Positions 1 through 8,683 are shown, numbered from the stretch's first letter. The stretch is 64,000 bases of DNA from JACVRW01 sp963819635 (GCA_963819635.1 CAWFWX010000005.1:956904-1020903), one strand, 5' to 3'. Translations and numbers: made by a program. Notes: generated from the sequence alone by a model not told the origin.

Positions 1-405
1 GACTACCCGCTCGACGTGCTGCGCGAGGTCTACGAGGCGAACGTGCTCGCCCCGCTCGGGCTGCTGCGGCTCGCGCTCCCGCGCATGAACGACGGCGCCG
101 CCGTGCTGAACATCACCTCCGACGCCGGCGTCGAGGCCTACGAGGGCTGGGGCGGCTACGGCTCGTCGAAGGCCGCGCTGGAGCACCTCACCGCGATCCT
201 TGCGGCCGAGCAGCCCGGCCTGCGCGTCTACTGGGTCGACCCCGGCGACATGCGCACGCAGATGCAACAGGACGCGTTTCCGGGCGAGGACATCTCCGAT
301 CGCCCGCCGCCCGAGGAGAGCGTTCCGGGGCTCCTGGCGCTGATCGAGGGCTCACTGCCGAGCGGCCGCTACCGCGCGGGCGAGCTGGCCGAGGTTGCGC
401 CGTGA
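1..405 (+). CDS. Short-chain dehydrogenase/reductase, C-terminal part (5' end outside window)
   Basis: Reading is open from base 1, so the N-terminus with the NAD(P)-binding glycine motif is missing and about 134 residues remain. The SDR catalytic Tyr-x-x-x-Lys is visible as YGSSK (from about base 157), preceded by the usual core strand and serine region (NITSDAG), and followed by a proline/glycine segment (VDPGDMRT) in the place of the family's PG motif after the active site. The substrate cannot be told. The stop codon overlaps the GTG start of the next gene, so the two are probably translated together. SDR assignment is firm; function within the family is open. Confidence 0.75.
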   Translation, partial: DYPLDVLREVYEANVLAPLGLLRLALPRMNDGAAVLNITSDAGVEAYEGWGGYGSSKAALEHLTAILAAEQPGLRVYWVDPGDMRTQMQQDAFPGEDISDRPPPEESVPGLLALIEGSLPSGRYRAGELAEVAP

Positions 406-1400
406 TCGCGCGGGCCGCGGACCTGTGCGCCCCGGCGCCCGATGCCCACGAGGACGACGTCGCCCTGCTCGTCGCGAGCCGGTCGTCCGGCACGCTCACG
501 CACGCGTGCTTCTGCGAGCTCGGGGGCTTCCTGCGTCCGGGCGACCTGCTGGTCGTGAACACGTCGGCGACCCTCCCGGCGGCGCTGCCCGGCGTCCTGG
601 ACGGCGAGGAGGTGGAGCTGCACCTCTCGACGCCGGCCGCTGAGGGGAACTGGGTCGTCGAGCTCCGGACGCCGGACGGACTACCACTCCCGCACCCGCC
701 GATGGGGGCCGGCGTGAGGCTGCCCGGCGATGCGTGGGCCGAGCTGCTCGCCCCGTACCTCCGCAGCAGCCGCCTGTCGGTCGCGCGGCTCTCGCTCGGC
801 GAGCCGGTCGAGGACTATCTCGGCCGCCACGGCCATCCGATCCGCTACCGCCACAGCGCCGCTGACCGGCCGATCGGCGACTACCAGACCGTCTTCGCGC
901 GCGAGCCCGGCAGCGCCGAGATGCCGAGCGCGGCGCGCCCGTTCACGGCGGAGCTCGTCACGGAGCTCGTGGCGCGCGGCGTGATGTTCGCGCCCCTCAC
1001 GCTCCACTGCGGCGTCTCCTCGCTCGAAGCGGGCGAGAGCCCATATCCCGAGCGCTACCGCGTGCCCGGCCAGACCGCCTGGCTCGTCAACTCGGTGCGC
1101 TGGCGCGGCGGCCGCGTGATCGCCGTGGGAACCACCGTGGTGCGCGCGCTCGAGACGGCGGCGGCGCCCGATGGCGTCGTCAGCGCGGGTTCCGGCGTGA
1201 CGAACCTCGTCGTGACGCCGGAGCGCGGCCTGCGGGCGATCGACGGGCTGATCACCGGCTGGCACGAGCCCGAGTCGTCACACCTGAGCCTGCTGGAAGC
1301 GGCGGCGGGCCGCGATCTGCTGCGCCGCTCGTACGAGACCGCCTACGCCGCGGGTTACCGCTTCCACGAGTTCGGCGACAGTCATCTGATCCTGCCGTAG
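402..1400 (+). CDS. QueA-family protein (S-adenosylmethionine:tRNA ribosyltransferase-isomerase-like), divergent
   Basis: 332 residues, starting at GTG overlapping the upstream stop (GTGA). True QueA transfers the ribosyl part of AdoMet to preQ1 in the tRNA anticodon during queuosine synthesis. Family landmarks are present: GDLLVVNTSATLPAAL near residue 48, RVIAVGTTVVRALE near 235, and the C-terminal YRFHEFGDSHLIL. The first motif normally reads GDLLVLNDTR; here the Asp and Arg are replaced (NTSAT), and the protein is slightly shorter than classic QueA. No other queuosine gene is nearby. This may be an actinobacterial QueA-like branch with another role. Family call is good, exact reaction uncertain. 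Confidence 0.7.
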   Translation: MIARAADLCAPAPDAHEDDVALLVASRSSGTLTHACFCELGGFLRPGDLLVVNTSATLPAALPGVLDGEEVELHLSTPAAEGNWVVELRTPDGLPLPHPPMGAGVRLPGDAWAELLAPYLRSSRLSVARLSLGEPVEDYLGRHGHPIRYRHSAADRPIGDYQTVFAREPGSAEMPSAARPFTAELVTELVARGVMFAPLTLHCGVSSLEAGESPYPERYRVPGQTAWLVNSVRWRGGRVIAVGTTVVRALETAAAPDGVVSAGSGVTNLVVTPERGLRAIDGLITGWHEPESSHLSLLEAAAGRDLLRRSYETAYAAGYRFHEFGDSHLILP

Positions 1401-1438
1401 CGCCGAGCGGCGGCGTGTGCATCTGGAACGATGCCCAG

Positions 1439-2741
1439 ATGGACAGCACCGACCTCCTGATCCGCTACGGCGGGCCGTTCTCGCCGGGCATCGTCAAGTC
1501 CGCCTCCGGGTCGTTCCTCGAGATGGAGGACGGCAGCCGCGTACTCGACTTCACCGCCGGCCAGATCTGCGCGACCATCGGCCACAACCACCCGCGTGTG
1601 GTCGAGGCGATCGAGCGGGCGTGCCGCGAGGTCATGCACCTCAACTCGTGGTCGCTGTCGCCGCCGGTGCTGTCGCTTGCCGAGCGGCTGGTGGCGACGC
1701 TGCCGGCACCGCTCGAGCGCGCAATGTTCCTCTCGACGGGCGCCGAGGCGAACGAGGCGGCGCTCCGGATGTCGAAGCTGTTCTCGGGCAGGTTCGAGGT
1801 GGTCGGGCTCACCCGGAGCTGGCACGGGGTGACCGCCGGCGCGTCGGCGCACACCTACGCCGCCGGACGCCGTGGCCACGGGCCTACGACGCCCGGCTCC
1901 TTCGCGATCCCCGCGCCCTACGAGTACCGCTGCCCGATCCGCCACTGCGACGGCGCCTGCGACTGCACCTGCCTCGAGGCGGGCTTCGAGCTCTTCGACC
2001 AGGCGAGCGTTGGATCGCCGGCGGCCGTGCTCGCCGAGCCCGTGCTCTCGGCGGGTGGGGTGATCGTCCCGCCGCGCGGCTACTTCACGCGCATGGCCGA
2101 GCTGTGCGACGAGCGCGGCATGCAGCTCGTGCTGGACGAGTGCCAGACCGGCCTCGGGCGGCTCGGCGCGCTCTACGGGTTCCAGGTCTACGACGTGGTA
2201 CCCGACTTCCTCGTCCTGTCGAAGACGCTCGGCGGCGGCATTCCCGTGTCGGCCGTCGTCACCACGCCGGAAATCGAGGAGCGCTGCTTCGAGCTGGGCT
2301 TCGTCCACGTGACCTCGCACGTCTCGGACCCGCTGCCCGCCGCGGCCGCCCAGGCGGTGCTGGACGTCGTGCTGAGCGAGGACCTGCCCGGAGCCGCGAA
2401 GCAGCGCGGCGAGCGCCTCATGGCCGGGCTCCGCGAGCTCCAGACCCGCCACGAGTCGATCGGCGACGTGCGCGGGATGGGCCTGCTCGTGGGCGTGGAG
2501 CTGGTGGAGGACAGGGACACGCGAGCGCCGGCCGACGCGCTCGGTCCGGCGCTCACCGAGGAGTGCATGCGCCGCGGGCTCTCGATGAACCTCGTCCGCG
2601 GTCAGAGCGCCGGGTCCGCCAACTGCCTTCGGATGGCGCCGCCGCTCACGGTGAGCGACGACGAGATCGACCTCGCCCTCACCGTCATCGACGAGTCGCT
2701 CACGACGGTGTCGAACGAGCTGGCGGTGGCGGCTCGCGTGA
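1439..2741 (+). CDS. Class III aminotransferase, 2,2-dialkylglycine decarboxylase-like
   Basis: PLP enzyme of fold type I, about 430 residues. It follows the dialkylglycine decarboxylase pattern closely: LIRYGGPFSPGIVKSASGSF at the N-terminus, the PLP-phosphate region STGAEANEAALRMSKL, the Asp/Gln motif LDECQTGLGRLG, and the Schiff-base lysine in LVLSKTLGGGIPVSAV. Such enzymes decarboxylate 2,2-dialkylglycines such as 2-aminoisobutyrate and pass the amino group to pyruvate. A Cys-rich stretch (CPIRHCDGACDCTC) sits before the central domain. ATG 1439 is chosen because homology begins there; GTG 1415 is in frame. The observed frame has no stop and runs into folP; a TGA one frame away at 2739-2741 is the likely true end, hidden by a one-base insertion. 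Confidence 0.75.
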
Positions 2742-2758
2742 CGCGCGGCTTGACGACG

Positions 2759-3599
2759 ATGTGCGCCCGGCAGGTGCGGGCGCCGGTGATCATGGGCATC
2801 GTCAACGTCACGCCGGACTCGTTCTCGGACGGCGGGCTGTTCCTCGACGCCGACGCGGCGGTGGCGCAGGGGCGGCGGCTGGCGAGCGAGGGCGCCGGGA
2901 TCCTCGACATCGGCGGCGAGTCCACGCGCCCCGGCTCCGACCCCGTCCCGGAGGACGAGGAGGTCCGGCGCGTGCTGCCGGTGGTGGAGCGGCTGGCGGC
3001 GGGCGGCACGGACGTGCGCATCTCGATCGACACGACCAAGTCCGTCGGTGGCGCGCGCGGCACTCGACGCGGGCGCGACGATCGTCAACGACGTCTCCGC
3101 CCTCCGCTTCGACCCGGCGCTCGCAGGCGTCGTGGCCGAGTCGGGTGCCGACTGCTGCCTCATGCACATGCTGGGCGAGCCGCGCACGATGCAGCGGGAC
3201 CCGCGCTACGACGACGTGGTCTCGGACGTGAAGGCCTTTCTGGAGGAGCGGCTCGCGTTCGCGGTCGGCGAGGGCGTCGACGAGCAGCGCGTCTGGCTGG
3301 ACCCGGGGATCGGCTTCGGCAAGACGGTCGAGCACAACCTCGAGCTCCTGCGCCGGCTGGACGAGATCGTCGCGATCGGGCGCCCTGTCGTGATCGGCAC
3401 CTCGCGGAAGAGCTTCCTCGGCAAGCTCGCCGGCGGCCGCGACGAGAGCGAGCGGATCCCCGGGACGATCGCGACGAACGTGGTCGCGCTGGAGCGCGGG
3501 GCGACGGTGTTCCGGGTGCACGACGTCGCCCAGAATGCGGATGCCCTCGCGGTCGCCGCTGCTACTTTCCGGCTGAATGTGGGAGAGGGAGCCCGATGA
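2759..3599 (+). CDS. folP: Dihydropteroate synthase (frameshifted in this sequence)
   Basis: Condenses p-aminobenzoate with 6-hydroxymethyl-dihydropterin diphosphate to dihydropteroate in folate synthesis. The N-terminal signature is IMGIVNVTPDSFSDGG, followed by GILDIGGESTRPG, SIDTTKS, TIVNDVSAL, and near the end the pterin-binding region IGTSRKSFLGKL. The frame breaks near 3046: deleting one G in GTCGGTGGCG restores DTTKSVVARAALDAG, and the second part then runs to 3599. This is most likely a sequencing insertion. ATG 2759 is the likely start; TTG 2750 is also in frame. The 3' end overlaps folB by 23 bases, giving a folP-folB-folK operon. Confidence 0.9.
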
Positions 3600-4017
3600 C
3601 GAGTTCGACGAGATCGACGACGAGGACGATCTCGACGGCGAGCCCGAAGCGCCCTCGCCCACGGTCTCGATAGAGGTCACCGGCCTCTCGCTCTACACGC
3701 ACCACGGAGTCGGCGCGGCCGAACGCGAGGTCGGCCAGCGCCTGGTCTTCGACATCGCGTTCGAGTTCGACGAGTGCGACGCGACCGTCACGGACCGCAT
3801 CGAGGACACGGTGAACTACGCCGAGGTCTGCGAGCAGGTCGCGCTCGGCGCCCAGGAGCGCTCGTACAAGACGCTCGAGCGGCTCTGCGCCGCCGTGGCG
3901 GACCGGCTGATCGACCGCTTCGGCGCCGAGTCCGTGCGGGTCAAGGCCACGAAGCCCGAGCCGCCGATCCCGCTGCCCGTCGAAGAGGTCTCGGTCGAGG
4001 TGTGGAAGGAAATCTGA
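3577..4017 (+). CDS. folB: Dihydroneopterin aldolase
   Basis: Cleaves 7,8-dihydroneopterin to 6-hydroxymethyl-7,8-dihydropterin and glycolaldehyde. The 146-residue product carries an extra acidic N-terminal tail of about 30 residues (EREPDDEFDEIDDEDDLDGE) before the normal start of the domain (VSIEVTGLSLYTHHGVGAAE). Family marks are the YTHHGV segment, the NYAEV segment, and the conserved lysine in VRVKATKPEPPIP. The ATG lies inside the end of folP, and the 3' end overlaps the proposed folK start. The acidic tail could be real or could reflect a start further in; no better start with a ribosome site is evident. Confidence 0.9.
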   Translation: MWEREPDDEFDEIDDEDDLDGEPEAPSPTVSIEVTGLSLYTHHGVGAAEREVGQRLVFDIAFEFDECDATVTDRIEDTVNYAEVCEQVALGAQERSYKTLERLCAAVADRLIDRFGAESVRVKATKPEPPIPLPVEEVSVEVWKEI

Positions 4018-4502
4018 GGGTCGGCTACCTCGGCCTCGGCTCGAACGAGGGCGACCGGCTGGGGAACCTGAGAGCGGCGCGCGACGCCCTGGGCGGCCAC
4101 GGGGTCGAGGTGCTCGCCTCGTCGTCCGTGTACGAGACGGCGCCGCAGGGCGAGGTGCTCGACCAGCCCGACTTTCTGAATGCGTGCCTGCGCGTGCGCA
4201 CCGCGCTCGGCCCCGAGGAGCTGCTCGACGCCGCGAAGTCGGTGGAGCGCGAGCTCGGCCGCGAGCCGGGCGGCGTGCGCCACGGTCCGCGGCCGATCGA
4301 CGTGGACGTGCTGATGCTGGACGCGCTCGAGTTTCGCTCCGAGCGGCTCTCGCTCCCACACCCCGAGGTCACTAGCCGGCGCTTCGTGCTCGAGCCGCTG
4401 CTCGAGCTCGACCCCGAGCTCGCGCTGCCGGACGGCACCTCGCTGGCCGGACGGCTCGACGGCGTGCGCGACCAGCCGGTGCGGCGGCTCGGCTCCTTGT
4501 GA
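4002..4502 (+). CDS. folK: 2-amino-4-hydroxy-6-hydroxymethyldihydropteridine diphosphokinase
   Basis: Transfers pyrophosphate from ATP to 6-hydroxymethyl-dihydropterin, supplying the FolP substrate. About 166 residues. The HPPK signature is clear: GYLGLGSNEGDRLGNL at the N-terminus, YETAPQG, and HGPRPIDVDVLML, the Mg/ATP-binding motif. The frame has no ATG near the start; GTG 4002, inside the last codons of folB, puts the first beta strand where it should be and fits the coupled operon. With folP and folB this completes the central part of the dihydrofolate pathway. A GC-rich hairpin follows the stop directly. Confidence 0.9.
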   Translation: MEGNLRVGYLGLGSNEGDRLGNLRAARDALGGHGVEVLASSSVYETAPQGEVLDQPDFLNACLRVRTALGPEELLDAAKSVERELGREPGGVRHGPRPIDVDVLMLDALEFRSERLSLPHPEVTSRRFVLEPLLELDPELALPDGTSLAGRLDGVRDQPVRRLGSL

Positions 4503-4521
4503 CCCCCCAGGCGGGGGGTTT
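4502..4521 (+). terminator. GC hairpin after the fol operon (C6-AGGC-G6, then TTT)
   Basis: A perfect six-base C/G stem with loop AGGC, followed by TTT, begins right at the folK stop codon. It is probably a Rho-independent-type terminator with a short U tract. A very similar hairpin lies at 8684-8707, so it could instead be a repeated regulatory element. Confidence 0.5.
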
Positions 4522-4571
4522 ACCGTTGCCGTCAGTGGTGTGGCGTCGACCCAGGCGGGACGGTAGGCAAA

Positions 4572-4796
4572 ATGGACGACTCGCTGGAGATCGCAACCTT
4601 TCGCGGGGACGACGACCCGACGCTGGTCGCGGCCGCGCTCGCCTGCAGGGCGTGCCTCTCGGGCGACGTCGAGTGGTCGCTGCGCGTGGACGACTTCGAG
4701 GGCACGGTCGAGTGCCGCTGCCAGAGCTGCGGCTACGCGCGCGAGGTCTCGCTGACCTCGGAGCAGACGCTGCGCCTGTCGCTCACCCACGCGTAG
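4572..4796 (+). CDS. Small zinc-ribbon-like protein of unknown function
   Basis: 74 residues. It has a CxxC pair (CRAC, about residue 25) and a second pair with three-residue spacing of similar kind (CRCQSC, about residue 49), spaced as in a small zinc ribbon, with an acidic N-terminus. It is not a family I can name. It sits alone between the fol-operon hairpin and the histidine kinase gene. The ATG at 4572 is the only good start. It reads as a real gene because its codon use is high in G/C at third positions and the cysteines are regularly arranged. Confidence 0.6.
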   Translation: MDDSLEIATFRGDDDPTLVAAALACRACLSGDVEWSLRVDDFEGTVECRCQSCGYAREVSLTSEQTLRLSLTHA

Positions 4797-4872
4797 TTTG
4801 GGCAAGCACCGGGCGGTGCCCGGTGCGCAGCCACGGCGTAACCAGACCCCAACGGGGGAGGTAGAGAGGGAC

Positions 4873-6009
4873 ATGGACGAGGCCCTCTCGCAGCGCACGG
4901 ACGCGCTCGACGTGATCGTCGAGCTCCTCGGCGCGCTCGACGGAACGGCGCAGTCGGGGCGCGAGTTCTACGACCGCCTCTGCGAGGCCTGCTGCCGGCT
5001 CGGCGCGATGGAGCGCGCCGGTCTCCTGCTCTACGACGACGCGCGCCAGCTCGTTGTGGTCGTGGGCGCCCACGGCCTCGACCCGGACCTGCTCTCCGAG
5101 CTGTACGGGACCCTCGAGGAGACGCCGGTCGCACAGGTCGCGCTCTCGGAGGACCGCGTGGTGGAGATCACGGGCGATCTCGCGCACTGGATCCCGGAGC
5201 GCTACGCGCGTATCGGCGGAGTTGAGACGCTCTGCTGCGTGCCGGTGTCGGCCGCCGGCCGCTGGCTCGGGGTGATCTTCGCCGACCGCGGCGGCACGCG
5301 CTTCGAGCTCACCGACGCCGAGCGCCACGACCTGTGGACGCTTGGCAAGACCGCGGCGCTCGCCGCGAGCGTGCGGATCGCGACGAGCCAGCAGGGCCGA
5401 GCGCGGCTTCTCCAGGCGCGCATCGACCTCGCCCGCGAGCTCCACGAGCGCGTCGTGCAGCGGCTCTTCGGCGTCTCGCTCGTGCTCGGCTCCGACCACG
5501 CGCTGAGCGACGAAGCGCGCCGGCGCTGCGCGGACGAGATGCACGCCGCTCTCGCCGACCTGCGCGAGGCACTCTCACGGCCGCTCGCCCCGCCGACGCT
5601 CGACACCGGCGCGACGCTGCGCGAGGAGCTCGCGCGGCTCGGCCGCCACTACAAGAACCTGCCGCTCGAGCTCGACTGGGAGGAGGGCGTGGAGGTGCCG
5701 GAGGACGTCGAGCCGCTCGCCCAGTCCGTGCTCGCCGAGGCGCTCCGCAACGCGGACAAGCACGCGCGGCCCAGCTCGGTGCGCGTGCACGTCGGCCGGC
5801 TCGACGGCGCCTTCGTGCTCGAGGTGCGGAACGACGGCGCCCAGCCGGGGACCCGGCGCGGCGCCGGCATGGGCCTGCGGCTCGCGGCCGTCGAGGCGCT
5901 TCAGCGCGGAGCGCTCGTGGAGTTCGGGCCCGAGGGCGAGGACTGGCGCGTGCGCCTCGTCGTGCCTCTGGAGGACGACCTGCCGCTGGAGGATGATTCC
6001 GAGGAGTGA
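4873..6009 (+). CDS. GAF-domain sensor histidine kinase (HisKA_3/NarL-type partner)
   Basis: About 378 residues, apparently soluble. A GAF domain fills roughly residues 20-170. It is followed by a dimerisation/phosphoacceptor helix of the HisKA_3 kind (DLARELHERVVQRLFGVSL, with the phosphorylatable His) and a short ATPase domain containing an N-box-like ALRNADKHARPSSV and the glycine box RRGAGMGLRLA. ATG 4873 is preceded by a strong purine-rich ribosome site (GGGGAGGTAGAGAGGGAC); an in-frame ATG further upstream at 4798 lacks one. The stop overlaps the GTG of the response regulator, so this is a two-component pair. The signal is unknown. Confidence 0.85.
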   Translation: MDEALSQRTDALDVIVELLGALDGTAQSGREFYDRLCEACCRLGAMERAGLLLYDDARQLVVVVGAHGLDPDLLSELYGTLEETPVAQVALSEDRVVEITGDLAHWIPERYARIGGVETLCCVPVSAAGRWLGVIFADRGGTRFELTDAERHDLWTLGKTAALAASVRIATSQQGRARLLQARIDLARELHERVVQRLFGVSLVLGSDHALSDEARRRCADEMHAALADLREALSRPLAPPTLDTGATLREELARLGRHYKNLPLELDWEEGVEVPEDVEPLAQSVLAEALRNADKHARPSSVRVHVGRLDGAFVLEVRNDGAQPGTRRGAGMGLRLAAVEALQRGALVEFGPEGEDWRVRLVVPLEDDLPLEDDSEE

Positions 6010-6611
6010 GCCCCGACCGGAACCTGCGAGTGCTGGTGGTGGACGACCACGACGTCGTCCACTGGGGGTTCCGGTTGCTGCTCACGGAGCAACCGTGGGT
6101 GGAGCGCTGCCTGAGCGCGTCGAGCGTTGATGAGGCGCTCGAGATGGCACGCCGCTACGAGCCGCACGTGGCGCTCGTGGACCTGTTCCTCGGGGAGGAG
6201 TCGGGGGCGGAGCTGTGCGAGGCGCTCAAGCGCGAGTCGCCGCGCACACGCATCCTGCTGATCTCGGGCGCGGGCTGGATCTCGCCCCAGGCGGCGAAAG
6301 CCGCCGGCGCGGCGGGATTCGTGTCGAAGGACTGGCCCGCGCACGACGTGGCGATGGCGGTCCGGATGGTCGGCAAGGGGATGACGGTGTTCTCGCCGCG
6401 TGCGGAGCAGCCGTCGGCGCCGCTCTCCGAGCGCGAGCGCGAGGTGCTCACCCACATGGCCGGCGGCGCGACCAACAAGGAGATCGCCGAGCGTCTGTTC
6501 CTCTCCCCGCACACCGTCAAGGAGCACACGAGCGCTCTCTACCGGAAGCTCGGCGTCCGCAACCGCGCCGAGGCGGTGCAGCGCGCCGAGCGGCTGGGCC
6601 TCACGGCGTAG
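6006..6611 (+). CDS. Response regulator, NarL/LuxR family
   Basis: 201 residues: receiver domain (VLVVDDHDVVHWGF, with the phosphorylated Asp in ALVDLFLGEESG, about residue 60; and Lys in GFVSKDWP) followed by a LuxR-type helix-turn-helix (LSEREREVLTHMAGGATNKE and LFLSPHTVKEHTSALYRKLG). GTG start overlaps the kinase stop (GTGA). It is the output partner of the upstream GAF kinase; target genes cannot be told, although the membrane-protein gene directly downstream is a candidate. Confidence 0.9.
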   Translation: MSPDRNLRVLVVDDHDVVHWGFRLLLTEQPWVERCLSASSVDEALEMARRYEPHVALVDLFLGEESGAELCEALKRESPRTRILLISGAGWISPQAAKAAGAAGFVSKDWPAHDVAMAVRMVGKGMTVFSPRAEQPSAPLSEREREVLTHMAGGATNKEIAERLFLSPHTVKEHTSALYRKLGVRNRAEAVQRAERLGLTA

Positions 6612-7253
6612 ATGCTCGTCACCATCGCCTGCGCGGCGCTCGTCTTACTGGGCGTCCAGATCGTCGTGCACCAGGGAGGGGCCCGCGAGCAGCCGGCGCT
6701 GGGCTGGCCGAGCTACATCGGCGCCTCGCTCGTGGCCGGAGTCGCGGCCGGCGTGCTGGCCGCCGGCGCCGGCGGCCGGCTCGTGATGCGTCTCCTCGCC
6801 GCGACGTCGCCGGACGCGCAGGGCAGCCTCACCGAGGCCGGCGAGAAGGTCGGCGAGATCACGATCGGCGGCACGCTCGGCTTCATCTTCTTCGCCGGGG
6901 TGCCGGCAGGCCTCCTGTCCGGCGCGCTGTACGCGCTGATCGCACCCGTTCTCCCGCGCGGGCGCGCTGCCGGGGTCGCACTCGGCGTCCTGCTGCTGGT
7001 CCTCGCCGCCACGCGAATCGAGCCGCTCCGCTCGGACAGCGTGGACTTCCTCCTGCTCGATCCCGCGTGGCTCGCGGTGCTCGGCTTCGGAGCGCTTGCG
7101 CTGTTCCAGGGGATGCTCGTGGCTGCCCTGGCGCCCGCCCCGCCAGCCGTCGGCTCACGCAGCGTGGTGGCGGGGCGGATCGCCGTCGCCGTCGTGGCGC
7201 TCGCCGCGCTGCCCGGCTTCGTAGACGCAACGGCCGACATCCTGTCCGGCTAG
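6612..7253 (+). CDS. Multi-pass membrane protein of unknown function
   Basis: 213 residues with about five to six hydrophobic segments (around residues 1-17, 35-58, 88-112, 118-135, 150-172 and 180-200). ATG 6612 follows the response-regulator stop with no gap, so it belongs to the same transcript. I do not recognise the family. Its stop overlaps the stop of the convergent GST gene. A role linked to the two-component pair is possible from position only. Confidence 0.6.
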   Translation: MLVTIACAALVLLGVQIVVHQGGAREQPALGWPSYIGASLVAGVAAGVLAAGAGGRLVMRLLAATSPDAQGSLTEAGEKVGEITIGGTLGFIFFAGVPAGLLSGALYALIAPVLPRGRAAGVALGVLLLVLAATRIEPLRSDSVDFLLLDPAWLAVLGFGALALFQGMLVAALAPAPPAVGSRSVVAGRIAVAVVALAALPGFVDATADILSG

Positions 7254-7876
7254 GCGCGCGGGAGCTCGTTCACGCGCTCGATCCACGCCGACAGACGCGG
7301 AAAGCGCCCGTTCAGCCGCAGGTGCTCCTCCAGGATCCGGTGGAACAGCTCGTCGTCGTCCGGATCACGGACCTTCCCGTACTTCAGGAAGGGAAAGGCG
7401 AGGCAGTCGGCGGCCGAGAAGTCGTCGCCGAAGAGGTAGTCACGGCCGTCCAGGAGCTGCTCGAACCAGTCGAGCCGGCCGCGCAGGCGGGCGCTCTGCG
7501 CCGCTACCCGTTCGCGGTCAGGTTCGGCCCGCTCCAGCTCTTCCTCGATCGCGTTCGGGGCCACTTTCCACACTTCGTCGAACCAGTCGCGGAAGACGCG
7601 CAGCTCCGCCAGCCGCGCGTGATCGCGCGGGAACAGCGGCGGATCCGGCCACTTCTCCTCGAGGTAGGTGAGGATCCGCCGCGAGTCCGGCACGACGATG
7701 GTCCCGTCGACAAGCACCGGCACGAGGCCCTGCCCGCTCACCTCGATGACCGGCGAGCGGTCCTCGTATGAGATCACGACCGACTCAACCGCGAGTCCCT
7801 TGTGCCCGAGCGCCAGCGCCACGCGCTCGACGTTCGTGGAGTAGGGCGCGCGGTAGAGAACGAGAGCGTCCGCCAT
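7250..7876 (-). CDS. Glutathione S-transferase-like protein
   Basis: 208 residues starting at MADALVLYRAPYSTNVERVA, a thioredoxin-fold N-terminus with Ser/Tyr where GSTs bind the thiol. It also has the cis-Pro segment GLVPVLVDGTIVVPDS and the N-capping/hydrophobic staple region FSAADCLAFPFLKYG in the C-terminal helical domain. Actinobacteria mostly lack glutathione, so the natural thiol or substrate may be different. The chosen ATG (complement of 7874-7876) sits directly against the ATG of the divergent gene at 7875, which leaves no room for a promoter between them. Confidence 0.75.
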   Translation of the reverse strand: MADALVLYRAPYSTNVERVALALGHKGLAVESVVISYEDRSPVIEVSGQGLVPVLVDGTIVVPDSRRILTYLEEKWPDPPLFPRDHARLAELRVFRDWFDEVWKVAPNAIEEELERAEPDRERVAAQSARLRGRLDWFEQLLDGRDYLFGDDFSAADCLAFPFLKYGKVRDPDDDELFHRILEEHLRLNGRFPRLSAWIERVNELPRA

Positions 7877-8483
7877 GTCGCAGACACTAAGTGGTGTGAT
7901 CGCCGCGCTCCCAGCGGACGTGGAGTCGTGGAGCAGCGTCGTGCTGAGCTGTGCCCAGGTCCTCGCCCTGGCCGTCGCGGGGTGGTGGACGTACACGCGC
8001 TTCATCAAGCAGCGCCAGCCCTTCCCGCGCGCCACCGTCGAGCTCGTGATCGCACACCGCGAGCTCGACGCGGAGCACACGTTCCTTCGAGTCGTCGCAA
8101 AGGTCAACAATGTCGGCACCGCCCTGCTGGCGACCGAGGAGCTACGCGCCGACGTGTATCAGGTGCGTCCGGTGGCTCCCGAAACCGCTGCGAGGCTGAC
8201 CGACGAGACGCTGGTCCCAGACGGAGAACGCGAGGCCGACTTGCCGTGCATCGGGACGCGCAGCCTGCCGTTCAATGCGCAGATCGAGCCAGGCGAGTGG
8301 GACGAATTCGGGTTCGATTTCGTGGTCCGGCAGGAGGTCTCGACGGTCTTGCTGTACACGTACATCAAGAACGTGACGCAACGGCGGAGAGAGCTTGGAT
8401 GGACCGTGACCAAGCTCTACGATCTCGACGACGCGCGAGGAGAAGCGCGCGAGCGAACCGAGACCGCGGGGATGAAGCCATGA
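7875..8483 (+). CDS. Membrane-anchored protein of unknown function
   Basis: 202 residues. One hydrophobic N-terminal segment (about residues 20-40, SVVLSCAQVLALAVAGWW) is followed by an apparently soluble domain containing beta-rich segments (ATVELVIAHRELDAEHTFLR) and a basic C-terminus. It is not a family I recognise. The ATG overlaps the start of the divergent GST gene by two bases, so the true start may be the in-frame GTG near 7893. The stop overlaps the ATG of the next small gene. Confidence 0.5.
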   Translation: MSQTLSGVIAALPADVESWSSVVLSCAQVLALAVAGWWTYTRFIKQRQPFPRATVELVIAHRELDAEHTFLRVVAKVNNVGTALLATEELRADVYQVRPVAPETAARLTDETLVPDGEREADLPCIGTRSLPFNAQIEPGEWDEFGFDFVVRQEVSTVLLYTYIKNVTQRRRELGWTVTKLYDLDDARGEARERTETAGMKP

Positions 8484-8662
8484 CCTCAGAGCAGCCACCG
8501 CCGCGCAGACCCGAGCCGCCGCCCCAGCCGCCGCCCCCTTCGGCGCCCGCGCCGGGACCCGAGCACCCGCCGCCGTCCGGCCCCGTTCCGGGGGGTCCAC
8601 CGGCACCGCGGCAGCAGCCGCCGCGCAAGCCGCCGTTCTGGCGACGGCGGCGCAAGGACTAG
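8480..8662 (+). CDS. Short proline-rich protein with basic C-terminus
   Basis: 60 residues, about 45 percent proline, ending in PPFWRRRRKD. ATG 8480 overlaps the stop of the preceding membrane-anchored protein (ATGA), which supports real translation. It looks like an intrinsically disordered, possibly membrane-adjacent tail protein. Low sequence complexity means the call rests on position and coupling only. Confidence 0.4.
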   Translation: MTSEQPPPRRPEPPPQPPPPSAPAPGPEHPPPSGPVPGGPPAPRQQPPRKPPFWRRRRKD

Positions 8663-8683
8663 CGCACCCCCCGGCCGTTCCGC

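Noticed and set aside
1439..3673. A natural aminotransferase-dihydropteroate synthase fusion
   Set aside because: A proven insertion within folP and a nearby out-of-frame stop make a hidden stop codon far more likely.
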